DNA of 64,000 nucleotides from Patagioenas fasciata (taxonomy: Eukaryota; Chordata; Aves; Columbiformes; Columbidae): assembly GCF_037038585.1 (NCBI RefSeq), contig NC_092523.1:28153501-28217500 (forward strand). The letters are read 5' to 3'. This document shows, one piece after another, positions 28,901 to 43,900 of the stretch (positions are counted from its first letter, which is position 1; every line of letters starts with the position of its first letter). Made by a program: the position numbers and the translations under genes. The notes under the pieces were generated by a model. It did not search any database. It had not been told where the DNA came from and saw only the letters and a program-made list of their open reading frames with translations.

Positions 28901-31900
28901 TTGTAGCAGTTTAAAGAAAAAAACAAAACATCAAGTTTTCATTTTGGGGCAGCAGCAACTGTTAATGACAGGTGATCTCTCTGACCTACAACCTGGAACA
29001 GAATTGAGCGCTACTTTTAAGCATCTACAAATCAAAGGAGAGTTATTAAAGAGTTATTTTCCTAAATATAGGTAAAAACATCTAAAATTTACACAGTAAA
29101 ATTATTTAAAGGAAGGCTGCACACTATAGCTAAAACAAGTCTTATTTTAGGTTAAAATCACATAGAATCATACTTCCCTAAACATGTATTTTATATAATA
29201 ACATCACCTGAAAAGTAATTTTAAGCCTGTTGTTTTAAGTGCTGAATTGGTTGTTCCAAATATCCAAAGATATGTAAGAGCTCAAACCAATCTCTTAAAA
29301 ATACTTTTTAAACTAAATGCCAAAGTGAAATTTTATAAAAATAAACAACAACAAAATAAGTTGAACACAACCAACTCCAACACCTACATAAATTAAAATT
29401 ACTATTCTAAGTGAAAACGTAAAGATAATAGACTTGCTTATTACACAACTTCATTCTCTCTTCCGCTCATCATCTGCAGGTATCTCAGCAAAACGAAAGG
29501 TGACTTTATAACTTGTTTAATTCCTAGTTTGTTTCTTTTATACCTCTTCCATTATAGGAGGTATAACAACAGCCCAGCATAAGCAGTAACATAGTACAGC
29601 CTCTCTTCACAGCAAAACTTTGTTTGAGAAAATTGCTACTTTCATTACTTGTGAAAAGTTCACATTTCCCAGTAAAAATCCCTTCAGGGACTGGAAACTA
29701 CTACAGGAGGGAAGTGTTCATAAACATATAAGAGTGTTTTCTCTTGTTAACAGAAGTAAATTAGTTTGAGGTGAGGTTACTTGTTGAAAGCCAATGGGGC
29801 TGTAAAACACTGAATAGATCTTCAACGTTTTTGATTGTTTTATTTTTAGAGACCTCAGAACAACATAAACATGTACAATGGACCTAAAATACACTGTAAA
29901 CACCCCCTCACACATTAAAACACACACACACTGAAAAATTATTTTCCTTGACTGCTATCAAAATCTCATAGATTAGGACACTGCATTCCAGAAACCGCTA
30001 AATTTCAGCAGGAGGGAAGCACTGCGCTCTGCTGGCTGAGAGAAGGAATGTTTAATTTAGCATATCATACAGCATCAACAAATCCAAATTATTAAAGTTA
30101 GGCACAGACTCCCCAGCATTTTTCATTTTCTATACTGACCCATTAAAAAAAAAAAGACCCAAAGCCATTGATTGATTATGCCAAGACTAGTATGCAACAG
30201 ATTAAGGGTTTTTTTTTAATTATTATTCTGAAAGTAGTTATAAATACATAGTAATTTGAACAATTTTCTCTAATAAGAAAAGCCATACTGTCTTCTGTTA
30301 GGGAGAGGGATATAAATTTCATAATCATGTCCATCCGAAAAGTATCAAAGCCAGAAACATTGTATGGAGCCAGTTATATACTGGGTCAATTGATCAAAGT
30401 TTCCATTTTGCCTGTACATGAATTATGAATGTTAAGGTAAGATTTGATATGTCCTATCACAAAACATGTCATTGACTCGATAAGTCATTGGTTGATACAC
30501 CTGCAAGTTTTACTGTGGAAAGCAAAACCAAAATCCAGCTGTTTCAACACCAAACAGGCACGGTCTTTCTTTTCATCCATTTTCACCATACATTTTTCTT
30601 TGTCAACCAGTAAGCTGCAAAGTAGCTCTACGGAAGCTGCAGTCACAGCTTGGTTGGATTAATAAATGTGCTACACAAACAGACTGCTGATACATAAACT
30701 TAGTTAACAACATTTGGAGATGTTCCCACCATATATCAAACCAACATTAGAACACATACCAAAAGATTACTAAAGAAGGCCAATGAAAAAAAGAGGGCGA
30801 GGAGTGTCTTTAAATATTTTTATGTATTTACTGATTTCTAGAATTTTTATTAGCTTAAAATGATACAAGGCTTATTAGAGTACTGTTAACTGTAATTCAA
30901 TAGTGAACTTATGCCAAAATTACTAGTAGATATATTCCCAGACAAAGCTATAATAGCAACATTTTTTTTAAATCTTAGTTTAGCAACCATGTTTAAAAGG
31001 GAAAACACACCAAAAAACCCACAAAAAACCAAGAAAAATGGGTTGATCTTAAATTTCATTACTTTTAGAAATGACTGTGAATAACGATGGTAGTTATTTA
31101 GCTTCAAGCGTCCATTAGATATTCTTCTCATGCTAGCCAAAACAGACAATAACTTCATTTAAAACTGGAGAACACAAAAAGGAATCAAAAAGAAAAGCTA
31201 GTAAGTAACACTAAAGAAGTTTCCACTATATTGTTTGATTTCATTCATGAACACTTGAATCAAAATCACATGAGAATTTTCATGTACAACACTATGTTCC
31301 TTATCCTTTTAAAATAAATACAGCAGTTTCTAGAAGAACTGAGTGAAGTGTGTGACAGGGAAAGAATAATAACTATAGAATGAGGAAAAAAAAAAACACA
31401 GAAGTACATAATGAAAAGACCCACACCCCAAAAAAACCCCACTATTTAAACAACTGCAAGAATACCCAAATAGCTTCACAAATCATGATGTAAATTTCTG
31501 TCCAAGATTTCTAGAAAGTTATGTATTCTCCAAAAAGGAACTACAATACCTTCTGACATTTGAGCCTTCGTGAGAAGGTATTTTGTTGGTTTTAAAATCT
31601 AAAAAAGCCATACAACATTTCTCTTTAGTGCGTTTTTTTTCAGACTGAAAAAGTGAGATACATTTCATGTTCCACTTAAAAATGCAGTTTCTGTGACTCA
31701 CCTCATGCTGCCCAAGACACTCCCTGTTAAAGAGAGAAAAATTGCAGATTTAGAGAACATACATTTCTTCAATACGGGACTTTAAAACAGCTACAGTGCT
31801 TTCCACACAAAAATAATGCGATCTATTTTTAAAAGTGCAAACTAAGAAAATAATCTATCTACACAGATCAATGCCATCTCTTCTTCAGTAGTTGTTTGGA

Positions 31901-34900
31901 TTGCTGTATTTATGATGGCAATCCCAAAAATCAGTGTTTCATGTGCAGATTTATTACAATTGTATATTAATCACTTTTATTTTAGAAAATTTATTTAGAA
32001 AGTGACCTGAATTGCTTCTAAATAGCTATTCCTTTGGCTCTACTAATATATAATTTCATATTTTTCAGATATTTCAGAGAACTATCCAGTCTACTCTTAT
32101 GTTTGTGATTCTACTCCTTTTAGAATGGTCTACCATTCCTAGAAAACTGCCCACTGATCAGAATTGTGAGGGTATTAAATGAAATGGTGACTCATTCAAA
32201 CACTGATCTCCTAAAAATTAAGTTAATATTTTCTCAATTTATTTTGAAAAGTATCTTTCTACTTTTGTCCCTGATTTCATATCTGTCATCTCCTTCCCAA
32301 GTATCATTTTGATTTCTCCACTGAAATCTTATAAGGGAGAGTAATTATTAACTGCAAATCAGTTCCTAAAAATTTCTAGAACAGTATTTAAAAAAATAAA
32401 AGTATCACTGATAACTTCTCTAACACAAAGCAACTACCAATAGCTACAGATGGTGTCTAGGACAGCAGGATATTAGCAAGAGCAACCATTCTCTTCCACC
32501 TAGTATAATGGGAAGCAGATGTTGCACAGGAGCTTATTCTTCACTCTACACAGTTCATTTATCTTACATCCAAGACAATCCTCCTATAACCAGTTCATTT
32601 GGTTTCTAGGAGCCCTGCATTCCATTGCATCATGCTTCTGTTCCACTGCAAGGGGAAACTGCTTAACCAGCCTGATTGCCTTTTATCTCGTAACCACTAA
32701 ATCCATGGACGAAAGATTCCCCCCAGCAACTTTGCATCCACATTGAGATGTAGTGGTGTCAGATGAACTACTAGATGCATAAAAAACTGGCAGAATCAAA
32801 GGGTAGCAGCTCACTGATTGTATCCTACATGGACACCAGTTACAGGTGGAATTCTTCAGCCTGGGACCTGTCTTGCGGATGGTTTGTTTGTTTGTTTGTT
32901 TGTTTGTTCCACAGTAACTTGGAAGAGATAAAAAGCACCAATTTTGCAGACAACACTAAAGGACAGTCAGTACATTCGAGGGCAGGGATGGCATTCAGAA
33001 GGATCTAGACAGATTGGAGGAATAGGTGGAGAGGAAATTCATGAAATGCAGAGACAACAAAAGTCTTTCACCTGGGCCTGACTAAACACTGCAGGCTGGG
33101 GACTGAAGGCTGGGGATATAATAGTCTTTCAGCATAAAGGGGAAGGTACAGAGAAGATTGAGCCATGCTCCCTACTGAGGTTCACAGCAGGGAGGTGAGA
33201 CACAACAATCATATTCTTAAAAAAAGGAAGGTTCTGACTGAATATACAGTGGAGGAAAAATAAATTTAAAAAAATATCAGTATAAGTATAAACAAGGACA
33301 GCAGGGGGTTGTCCAGAGAGGTTGCAGAATCCATGTACACAGAGGTTTTCAAGGTCCATCTGGACAAAGCTGGAGCAAATTGGTCAGAACTCAGTGTTGA
33401 TCTGCCTGGAGCAGGAGGTTGGACTAGATGACCCCACCTCAAGGTACCTCCCAGCCTCAGCGGTTCTACCAAATTAATAGAGCAAATAATTTTCCAGAAA
33501 TTCCCTTTTAACTGTTTACAGAAACAGACACTGAATATATTAAAATCAAAATCTCTGACTGCTCATGTTCAACAATACCAAAATATTAGAAAACACAACA
33601 AAAAGTATTGCAAAACCTCAGTGGTGAAGGATGGAATCCCCACTAACGTCCATCCATACAGACCAGGATTATTTAAGCTACTCTCCATTATCGTATTTGT
33701 TCAAATGCCACCATTCTAGCAATGATTCTAAAAGCCCCGCCAATGATCTAAGAACGTCAGATATTCTGCTTTGTGGCAACACATTACTTTATATCTATGC
33801 TTTTGTTTACTATTATTTTGTTAATTCAGGAAATTTCTCTCATACCACTTTGATTTAAAAAGAAAATAAACTTTACAGTTGCAAGGATCAATCAAGAGAA
33901 TTGGGATATTCTGGAATTAACACGATCTAATGCTAACAGAATCTTAATTTAACCCAAGCACTATGAAATGTAACAATGTTTCCTCTAGCTAGAAGATTAA
34001 GTACAACTTTTCCAGTATGGTTTTCTTCTCACTTCGCAGACTTACCTCCCCTGGGGAGGAGCCTTCAGACTAAAAGAGGTGATTTTGTGGTTGGAATTTA
34101 GAGGAACTAGAAGATGTGCCCTACCTAAGTTATGATGTTACACAACCTGCACAAGTCGGTTTCTACAGTCATCTACCCAAACACTGAAACCAGGCTGTTC
34201 ACAACTACACATTTTTCACCTCTGGGAGTCTTGGCTTTGAACTTTGGGTCCAAGTATCAGAGATACTCAGCAGTCATAGTTTGGAACAGAAGTACAACCT
34301 ATCGTAGTACAATCCTTGACAAATTAAGTTCTAAACGTATCTACATAGGCAGTTAAATGGTTATTTTTTTTTAGCAACTTCCTCTGTCTACTTCTCACTT
34401 CATAAAATGAGGACATAATCTTCCCTTATTAAGGGGGGATGTTTAAAAAACAAATAAGCACTAATGACTGTGAAGTATGTAGAGTTTTAAACAGTAAGAG
34501 ACTACAACACAAAAACAGACCAAAAACCCCAGTATTTTCCAGATAAATGTTGAATTGAGTCCTTATTCCCCAATGCAAACACAAGTTCTATCAAAGTGAA
34601 AACAGATGATGAAAAAAGTCATCACCGGATCTTCCCTTATATCCTCACCATCATCACATAAAGAGCTGATTCAGCTCTACTCAAGGAGCAGAACCTCCTG
34701 GACAAGTCAAAAATAGAAACGAGACAAGCAGATGGGATGAAGGGCATTCACCTGCCATCCATCAGCATACAATAACTGAACAACTGAGAAAAAAAATAGC
34801 AATTAATTACACAGAAAATTGCAATCCCATAAACCAAACAAGGTAGAAACTATTCAGAAAAAGCTGTACGTCACTGAAGACTATCAAATTAAAATGTCTG

Positions 34901-37900
34901 TCTTTGCAGTTTTCATATTTTTCTTTCAAGGCAGCATTGCGAACAACATGTATTAGAAGCAACCAATCTTTACTATCAAGTCCTTTCATGCAGTGAGCAA
35001 ACAGTGCAGAAATATCTATTAGACAATCACCAATGCTCGCAGTTTTATGAGAATGGTGTTCACATAGGCTCATTGCATCTGAAGAGGAAAATATGTTTAA
35101 TTTCATGTTGATCTCTACAAAAGTATAAGAAGAAAAAAAAATCTCTTTCCATGCCAAAACTTTATTTTATTTGTTTTCTTTTTTAATACTTACACTGGTA
35201 TAGGAACTTCACAGGGAGGACATGGCAGTGCAGTTTGAATAAAAGCTGGCTCAGATGGCTGTTCCCAAGGACCTGCAGACTGATGCTGAGAGCAGAAAGC
35301 AACACTAGCTGAATAGAAAACACAGACACAGCTATCTGCTTGACCATAAATAAACTTATCATCTAAAGAGATCCCAGTTATAACAAACCCACTTTCTAGT
35401 AATTAATTTTTTACTAATGAAAATCTCAACATCTCATCCAAAAAAAAAAGAATATAAAGGCAAACAAAAAACCCACCAAAACAATTTAATAGAGGTAAAA
35501 ATATAAAAAATAATTCAGTTACTAACCAAGTGAAATTATCATCATGCAGTGCATGCATGTGTCATATTTAAACATGCCAAACAATTTCTCACTTCTAACT
35601 TGTGCTAATTTTGATGGTTTAATAACTATCAAGGTTATTTCTTTTTTTCCTCTTACTTATTTATTTACTCTGAACTCCAGAAGCCTCCAGCATAAGATTA
35701 AGGTCAAACAACTGTCGTGGTTGAGACGGACAAACAACATAGACCAAGTTCTTCCAGGATGAAAGCAGTAAATCCCATTTATTGCCACAAGTGTATTTTT
35801 ATACAGTTTTGCCAATTCATGTGTCTCTTCACTATTGGTTACAAATTACAGAAGTAACATCTCATTGGTTATTTTTGCTATCATCAATGTTACTCTTTTA
35901 CTCCCTTCTCTCTCACGGGTACATCCTTAAGATCTCCAGATACTCCTTTACTCCCATCTTTCTCATGGGTAGGCCTTCATATCTTCAAGGCTAATTTCTG
36001 TTCCCATGCCCTCCATCAGGGAATTCACAGACCCACCATAGTCCCCCACAAACAACTACTGATAATTCTTCAGAACACAACACACCATTTTTCACTATTT
36101 ACTTACTGAGCCAGTTTGCTTCACAAGTGCTTCATCATGGCAGGAAACAGGGCACAAATGACCACACGTTAATGTTTTCTGGCAGGACTGACGACACGGA
36201 GGACACCGACCAAAGTGACAATAGTGTTTCTCCTGCGTAGGGTGGTGACAGGTAGGCGGTCGACTGAAGTAAAATCCAAAAATGAGTCAATATGACAGCA
36301 AGAAATATGAAGTTACAGTCACTGAACAGTTATGCTCAAAATACAAATAATTGAGATGAATAAGTTGTTTTTTTTTTTAACTGAGTTTGCCTCTCACCTT
36401 CAGCAGTTGTGAATATTACAGCAAAATCATACCGGAGTTCTAAATTAAATTAAATCAAATCAAAGTTGGTTTTGCATATTCAAACAGCTATTTCAATCCT
36501 GATTCTACTCTGTACTGAGCAATCTTGCTACACCACAGCAAAAACTATTTTCCTTTTTCTTTTTGCTAGTCAAGTTTTCTAGGTCAACTGCCTCATGGCG
36601 GTACTTCAAAATGTACCAGAGATGACTTGAAGAATGGAGTGAGGCTATAGAATTAGAAGTGGTCAGCAGGACAGAACCTCCCCCCTGACAGCAGCAAGTT
36701 GCTCGTGAAACTACAGCATCAAAGGGGCATCTGATAGGAAGGATTATTACTAATCTCCATCTGCATAGTCAAGAATACAGAAAACTGAAAAGTAATATCC
36801 ACAATCATATTAAAGAAGTATTTTTTGCCTTTTAAAGTGATGTTTGACTACTTTCTTTAAGGACACCTCAAACTCCACTGAAGAACTAGAAGCACAGGTG
36901 CTTTCTATACTGACCTGCAGAGCTGTTTGCATCTCGGAGGTTTGATGGTGCGCTCTCTGCCACAGGGCACTTTAATAACAGTTTTTCCACAATTACATTT
37001 CACATCTACAGTCTCTGGACATGGATTGCAACTACCTAAAAACAAATATATTAACAATATGATAATCTGAATAAGCTACCGATTATAAAAACTGGTAACT
37101 AATATAACTCTGAATATGCACCTGGTATAATTTTGATCTGTTTGATCTAAATAATAGCTGGCTATTATTTTTTCATTTCTTCTTAGTTTCAAATGCCACT
37201 TGGGAAAGAGAATTTCACCAGTCTTAAAGAACAGTAATAATAATCTGGATTATTCTACAGTTGTTAACTGGTATCAAGTTAGAAACAATTCCCCTCCCAC
37301 ATTTTAAAAAGAAGTCAGCATAATTAAAGCCCAGCCATTTGGATTGCACAATAATCAAATAGTTGCTATTTGTATTTCAGTCTTACATGCATATGAAGAT
37401 ATATCATTTTTGTTTATATTCAAAAGTTAGAAAAGAGACACTGAAAAAATGGTACAATAAAGTTTGACAGATTTTGCATAGTATTACAGAAGTGTTCATC
37501 CTTTATGTATAATTACTGCTTTCTTGAAAAGATCCTCCTCATTTCTAAAGTTACTTATGCTACTAACCTGATATATTAAAAAAAAAAAAAAAAAAAGATC
37601 TGTACAATATTTTCTGTTTTAATTTCAGGCTCTACCACACTATTTATTCATCAAGTGCCAACTGCTAAGTTTTATTATTAACTGATTAACTACAAGAATA
37701 TGTATCTTCTAAAAAAAACCCCACAAATTTAGATGTTGGATTTTGGCTTACTAATCATGTTGCATTCTGAAACTTTAAAGAAAGCAAAGCTTTGATAGCG
37801 TTATTGACAGCACAACTTTTTAAGACTCTGACTTGTTAGCAGCATCTGGGAAGCAATACTTCAAGAAGTGGATCTCTCAATGACAAAAGGCTGTTGAATT

Positions 37901-40900
37901 AAAAAGGATGGAAGTACACAGTGTTTATATTGCAAAGTAAATTAAATTCTATTATCAGAACACATAAACAGCTACTGCTACAAAATAAACTGAAGGTCTA
38001 AATCTATGCTGCCCAAAATGGTTAATACATGTACAACTTATTTAAATATTCTATTAACAAAGACAACTGCCTACATTCTCAGAAAGATGGAAGAACAGAG
38101 ATCTAGTATAAGCCTGAAGGTGAGAGCACAGCATTCTCAAATCAAGTGTTATAATGCACTACTGTAAGAAACAAAACACTTCAGTTGCTTTGCAACACAT
38201 TCTAAATTTCAGTAAGCCTATTAAAACACTTAAGAAAAAAAGAAAAAGAAAAAATCCAAACCACAAACAGAATTGATTAAGTTACATGTTTTCAGGGACC
38301 CTGGCTAAAGGCCAAGTGCTTACTATCAGCAACCACTAATAATTCTGACATCAGGTACCTTCTAAAGGACCTGATCTAGCAAGTTATTTTCTAGGAGGCA
38401 TACTATTTCCTTTAAAATCAGTGGTCACTGACATCTGGCAGCTCACAGCAAAACTAACCTAACCTGGTATTACATACTGAAGATAAAATAATTAATTATA
38501 AGTTTCAGCAGCTATTAAAACATTGGTGTATAAGGAGAAACATATGAATATAAATATTTTGAAATAAAAATCATTGCCTTTACTAGGAATATTTTCAAAC
38601 ATTCTGACAAGATATTACAAATTGTATTAGACTCCCATTTGTTAAAGCACAAATTATTTTATTTTCTGAATTTATCATCTGATACCTTAGTTATTAGCCT
38701 CATTAGATGCCTAAATTCTGGCAAGAGTTAGCACTTAAATGTTGATAATTGCACCGTTTTGATAAATTACATACACTTTGAAGTGTATCTATTTGTACAT
38801 ATATTTTACATTTTCAAATTCACTTTTGTTTTCTTACAGGCACTGCTTTATTATTTTCCCACTGCTGTTAGCTATTAGAAGTCGTTGCCACTTTCAGCCA
38901 GCCTTCAAGATGCAAGCAGCATCAAATATAAACAGCTATTCAATGTAAAAGTTTATCCTACAATACAGCATTAACGCATTAGTTTTCCAATCAGAATTTT
39001 ATTCTATGATTTAGTTATCGACCAAAATAATGCAGAAAAATTATGTTACCAGTTTTCTTCTGACAGTATAAAAAAAAATTATGTATTTCCAGGATTTTGG
39101 AGAGGTACAGGGGTGGGAGAAGGAAGAACAGGGAAGAAGAAAAGGGTCACAGTTAAAAAAAAAAACCAAACCACCCGTTTGTGGTGACAGATCTAATAGG
39201 TTAACTGGGACAACTACCACATCTACCTGTCCTGTCCACTTAAAAATCACTGCCTCAGAAGTAAGACTGGCTGAACAAGCTGTGAATTATTTCCCAAATT
39301 GTTGCAATTTATAGCTGAGAATACTAAAAGAAACCACATAGGGTACTCAGCTGTCGTTTCAGCAGGGCAGCAGCTTCTGTGAGGAAAATTGCTGAGGGGG
39401 CAGCTACTTTTTCAGTCATTCCAATTTAATCCCCTACCAAGGAAATGTCAAAGCAATCAGACAGGATAAAAGCTGCCAGGTAATTGGCCATTTTCAGCAT
39501 CTTTTTAACCAAGGTCACTGGATGCAGAAGTAAACTTTTTTGTTATCCTTCATGTAGTCAGTAATAAGTTGATATCTTCTCTTTTACCAGTAAGGTTCCA
39601 ATACACATTCAAATTCAATACGTTTTTTAAAGTTTTTATTTTAAGTGCACTTATATCACACATTGTGTTCTAGGATTTTTTAAAACCATCCAGACTCAAC
39701 CAGCATAGTCATTTCTATACATAACTGGACTTCGCTATAGTCAGTGAACAGAATTATTTGGGGAAAAAAAAGTCAGGCTATGGATTTTGAATTCAGGAGC
39801 TGGAAAGAGGACAGAGCATTTTCAGAGGAATAATACTAAGCAAAATTACCAGGTAAAAACTCAGGTTGTCATTATGTAAATCCTTAAGCTCTAACCACCA
39901 CTAAAATCCTTTCAAGCACACTGCCCTCACAAAAAGCCCACATACAGCAAGGGAGAGAATTCATTGAGCACCACAAAGAGTCATGCAAGCATGAAGTTGG
40001 GCAATATTGCGTCACTATGGGGATCCTTCACCTGTTCTTACCTCTGTGGCAGCCTGAGGGACATTTGTGATTTCTGCAGCCCAGAGTCCGCCCACAGACT
40101 TGATCGCAAGGTGGACAGTTTCCAGGACAGCACTATCAAAAAATATATACTTTATGTAACCGAAAACTTCTCTGGTTCAAGTTTGCCCTCTTCTACTATC
40201 TCATTTTTTCACTAGTACTTTAAATATTTTCATGCAATTTATTCCAATATCCTCAAATTTATGCCAGGTATAAAAAGGAGGCCATCTGTAAAGTTGTTTT
40301 AAAAAAATTAAGTCATAAAATAACACGAAACCACATTTGAAAGCTTCATTTTAACACACTACAAAGGCAGAGGGCTTCCAAAAACAACAACAATACTTTT
40401 TAAAGTTCAAATTCTTACAATATTTTAATCCAAAATAATTTCAGAAGATTACACGCAGGATATCCAACAGTTTGCCCCATTACTCTGCAACTTCTTCGCT
40501 TTCATGCTGCATTGTCCCTGGCACAAAAATGTTACTAACCACTGGTTTTTTTTAAACACTTTAGAAAACAACAACAACAAACCAAACCAAAACAAACAAA
40601 CAACAAAGCCCCCCCCACAACAACCCATCTTTTTAGTAAAGGTCAGATAACTTTAGGATCAGTTATCTACTTTCTGTTCTTAGATAAAGTAGTAATGTGG
40701 AAGAACTGGAATACAACACATCACCATCACATTGGTGTATGCCAGGTCAGGAGAGATCCTCATTTTTAACTTAAAAGGTACCCTCTTTCCAAACTGTATC
40801 AGGAAGGATGGCAATTTTTTAGCATAAATTAAAGATGTTGAGATCGTATTTACTTGTTTTGCCATCTTTTCACATAAAGTAAATTCACTGTAATAATTAT

Positions 40901-43900
40901 ACTCAAAATTACATAAGAACAAAACTATTTTTCATGCCTCTTTGCAATAAGCAGCCCAACTTTCGTGATGTCGTAATTCATACAGGCAACTGTCAGGTCT
41001 TTTTGCATCAATAAACTGAAAAGATAGGTCTGAGCTATCAATCGTTCCTTTGACTTGAAATGAGAAGGGAAACAAAACTCTGTTTCCCAATTGTCAGACC
41101 ACTACAGTTCACAGGGATGGATATCAGAAGGTGGTCTGGAATGCTGCATTGTCAAAAATGAGAGGTTGTCTCTCACAAAGTTAAGAGAGATTCCCAGCTC
41201 TTCCTACAACATAAGGAAATACTTGGATTTAACTACTTCAAAATGCAAAAAAACATCAGTAACTACTCAATTATCTGAAAGCAAAACTGCCTTCTGAAAC
41301 TGCAAAGTTGTCAGTTTTTAAGGCCACTGAGGCTTTCTTGATGACATGCTGTTCAGAGCATTCTGGTACACTGCAAACTAATTTCAAAGATGTTGAAGAA
41401 AATTCCGCTTTCTATACAATAACATGAGGTGGAACAACAGATTGATGTGACATATGTAAAATATTATATCTAAATAAGAATGTTATCTAAACAATACATT
41501 TAAGAAAGATAATCTCTGGACACTTACCTTTCTCCTACATTGGTGTTTCTGGCAATCGCGAATTTTAGTACACTTTGTTTCACACAGATATGGCTTATGA
41601 CATGGCAGGCGCTTAGTGTGCTTTCCACAGCGACACTGTTTTTCAACTTCCTGGGTGGCAAAATAAGGAAAAAAACAGGGTATTTTTAATTAAAAGAAAA
41701 AAAAAGCGGAAAATAAAATGTTCTACTATTAGCTGTAAAGAAAAGAAAGAAAAGTTTGTGGGAGCGCACATTACAAGGCTCTGTTCACAACAGGAAGTAT
41801 ATCACATGCTCAGAGCAGATCACCTATCTGTGCAATAACTATTAATACTCAGGGACCTTGTGCTGGTATTGCAGACACTGTGCTCTGAATGGCACTTCAC
41901 TGTAGCCTTGGACTCACCAAAAACGAAGCCACTTCAAGTGAACCACTCAGGCGTGTAGTGTAACATGTCAAGCATAAATGCCAAGCAAATTAATCAAAAA
42001 AGTACCTCTCCTGCATAGTGAACTAGATTCATCCATCATGTACAGAGATAATTAAGAAACAGGTGAGTAGGTTTATCTGACCTTCGTCCCAGCTATCATG
42101 TGCTAATTACTTTCACCACGGACTCTGTAGCCAAAGCTGGTTCAGGAAGACACAACTGAGAGCAAGCAGAGCAACAGCTTTATAGGCCAGACCACACAAG
42201 CTCTATATATAGAGCAAAGCAAAATATTATTTTCTTACTAACAAGGAAATGATCTCGTATTACAGCATCCTCCACTTCGCTAATGAAGAAATAGTGTAAT
42301 AAGACAAAGCACCAAGGAAGCTAGAAGAGCTGCAGAAAAATAGCCTTTTAGGGCACAATTAATTAAAAAAGTAAAAAATCCCAATCAATCCATATTGTTA
42401 TAAAACCCTCAGCTATGCCTTAATTCAGAGACATAATGCTCAACTATTAATTCAGAATTGTGTTATTATGGGATGGGGGGGAAACAGGGAAAAAATGTGT
42501 TGCTTTTAATGAACAGAAAGTCATAGATTTTTGTGATAGATATGGCAGCATTTTCCTTAGAAGACTTGCACTGTTTCAGGCACGCAGTGTTTAAATACCT
42601 TAACACAACATGAACCTGCTACAGTAAGACTAACCTGTCTGCATATTTCACAAGGACCTCTATGACAGCGCTGTGAACATTTATGGATGCCACATTCCAG
42701 AACTTTGTCACAACTATCGCCACAGGTGGGCACATCTTCTGTACAAGGCAGTGTAAACTCTAGATGAAGAGAAGTACAAGCAAACATGTAGAAAAAAAAG
42801 CCAAAATACTTTGAAAAAAAAAATACATGGGGTAATACAAGTTCAAATTCCAATTTTCTTATTTTTTTTAAAAGCTTCTCTAGAATTACTCTATTATTCA
42901 CATCGCAAATTAAACCCCTGGTACTAAATAAAGCTTTGAAAGAATTAAGCAAAAACATTAAGCTGTAAGAACTTCTTATGGATCCTGTGCTGCAGAATTA
43001 ACCTAAACTACTGACTGTCAAAGACTGGATAACTTTTTAAAAATTTCTCTTAAAAAAAAAAAAAAATAAAAGGAGCTTACTTGATTTTCCACATGGACAG
43101 GACCTTTTCCCAGAACGAGGACAGTCTCCACAGGGACCAGCATGACAAACTTGTTCACATGTGTGATTACCACAACGCAAAGGTTTCCCACACACCTGGA
43201 AAACTCAGAGAAACCAAGGGAATGCAATGTAATGGAACTTCATATCAAGACAAAGCAATGCAAGGGGAAAAACTCAAGGCAAATTTAACTTTTTCTGAAT
43301 TTTGTTAACAAATCTTATTTTTGCCAAGTTCACCAAATAAAACTGCTCATGCCTACAGTGATTCTGACTGGAAGACCACTGTATACTGAGGAGTTAGTGG
43401 TCTACCTAACAGTGAACCTGAGTAGTCCCAGCCTGTGCTGTGCTGCATGTACAGCTTGGCCTTCAGGCCTGTGTTGTGCCACACATATCTCACAGCCACA
43501 GGATAAACTTATTGTAGCAGAATAGATTAGAGGCAGCTCCCACTTGGTACCAGTGATTATGCCACCTGCATGTCCTTGCCTTTATCTAATAGTGCAGCAA
43601 GAAGTTCTCATCTGAACATCCTTCCTGTCTGACAGTAGAAATGATGAACAGAGTTGCCTTCTTGAAACGAAATCCAACAATAGCTTCAATGACCAAAATG
43701 GGGTAACCCTTTTTACAGACGGGGGGTCTGCACTGCAGGCTGCATGTGGATAAGAAACCCATTCAATGCTGCACAGCTCAGAGCTTCTAGCATCTAACGG
43801 GCCATACTATTATTTAGATTATACTCCCCTTCTCTATAGCATTAACTAAAATAAATTGTATTTTAATTGTTACTTTACAGAGGCTGAGCACCTTTCTTAG

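Larger units (their letters stand above)
31724..35193 (-). other. NFXL1 intron 14
   Basis: Contains a CR1 3' end in antisense to the gene (about 32757-33476) with a TTTG microsatellite inside it. The rest is AT-rich without recognisable features. Confidence 0.75.
35286..36106 (-). other. NFXL1 intron 13
   Basis: Nearly half is the solo LTR 35713-36050 with its target duplications. Nothing else seen. Confidence 0.85.

Noticed and set aside
43380-43800. Possible named repeat in NFXL1 intron 7
   Set aside because: The texture differs from the flanks, but I could not match it to any family I know.
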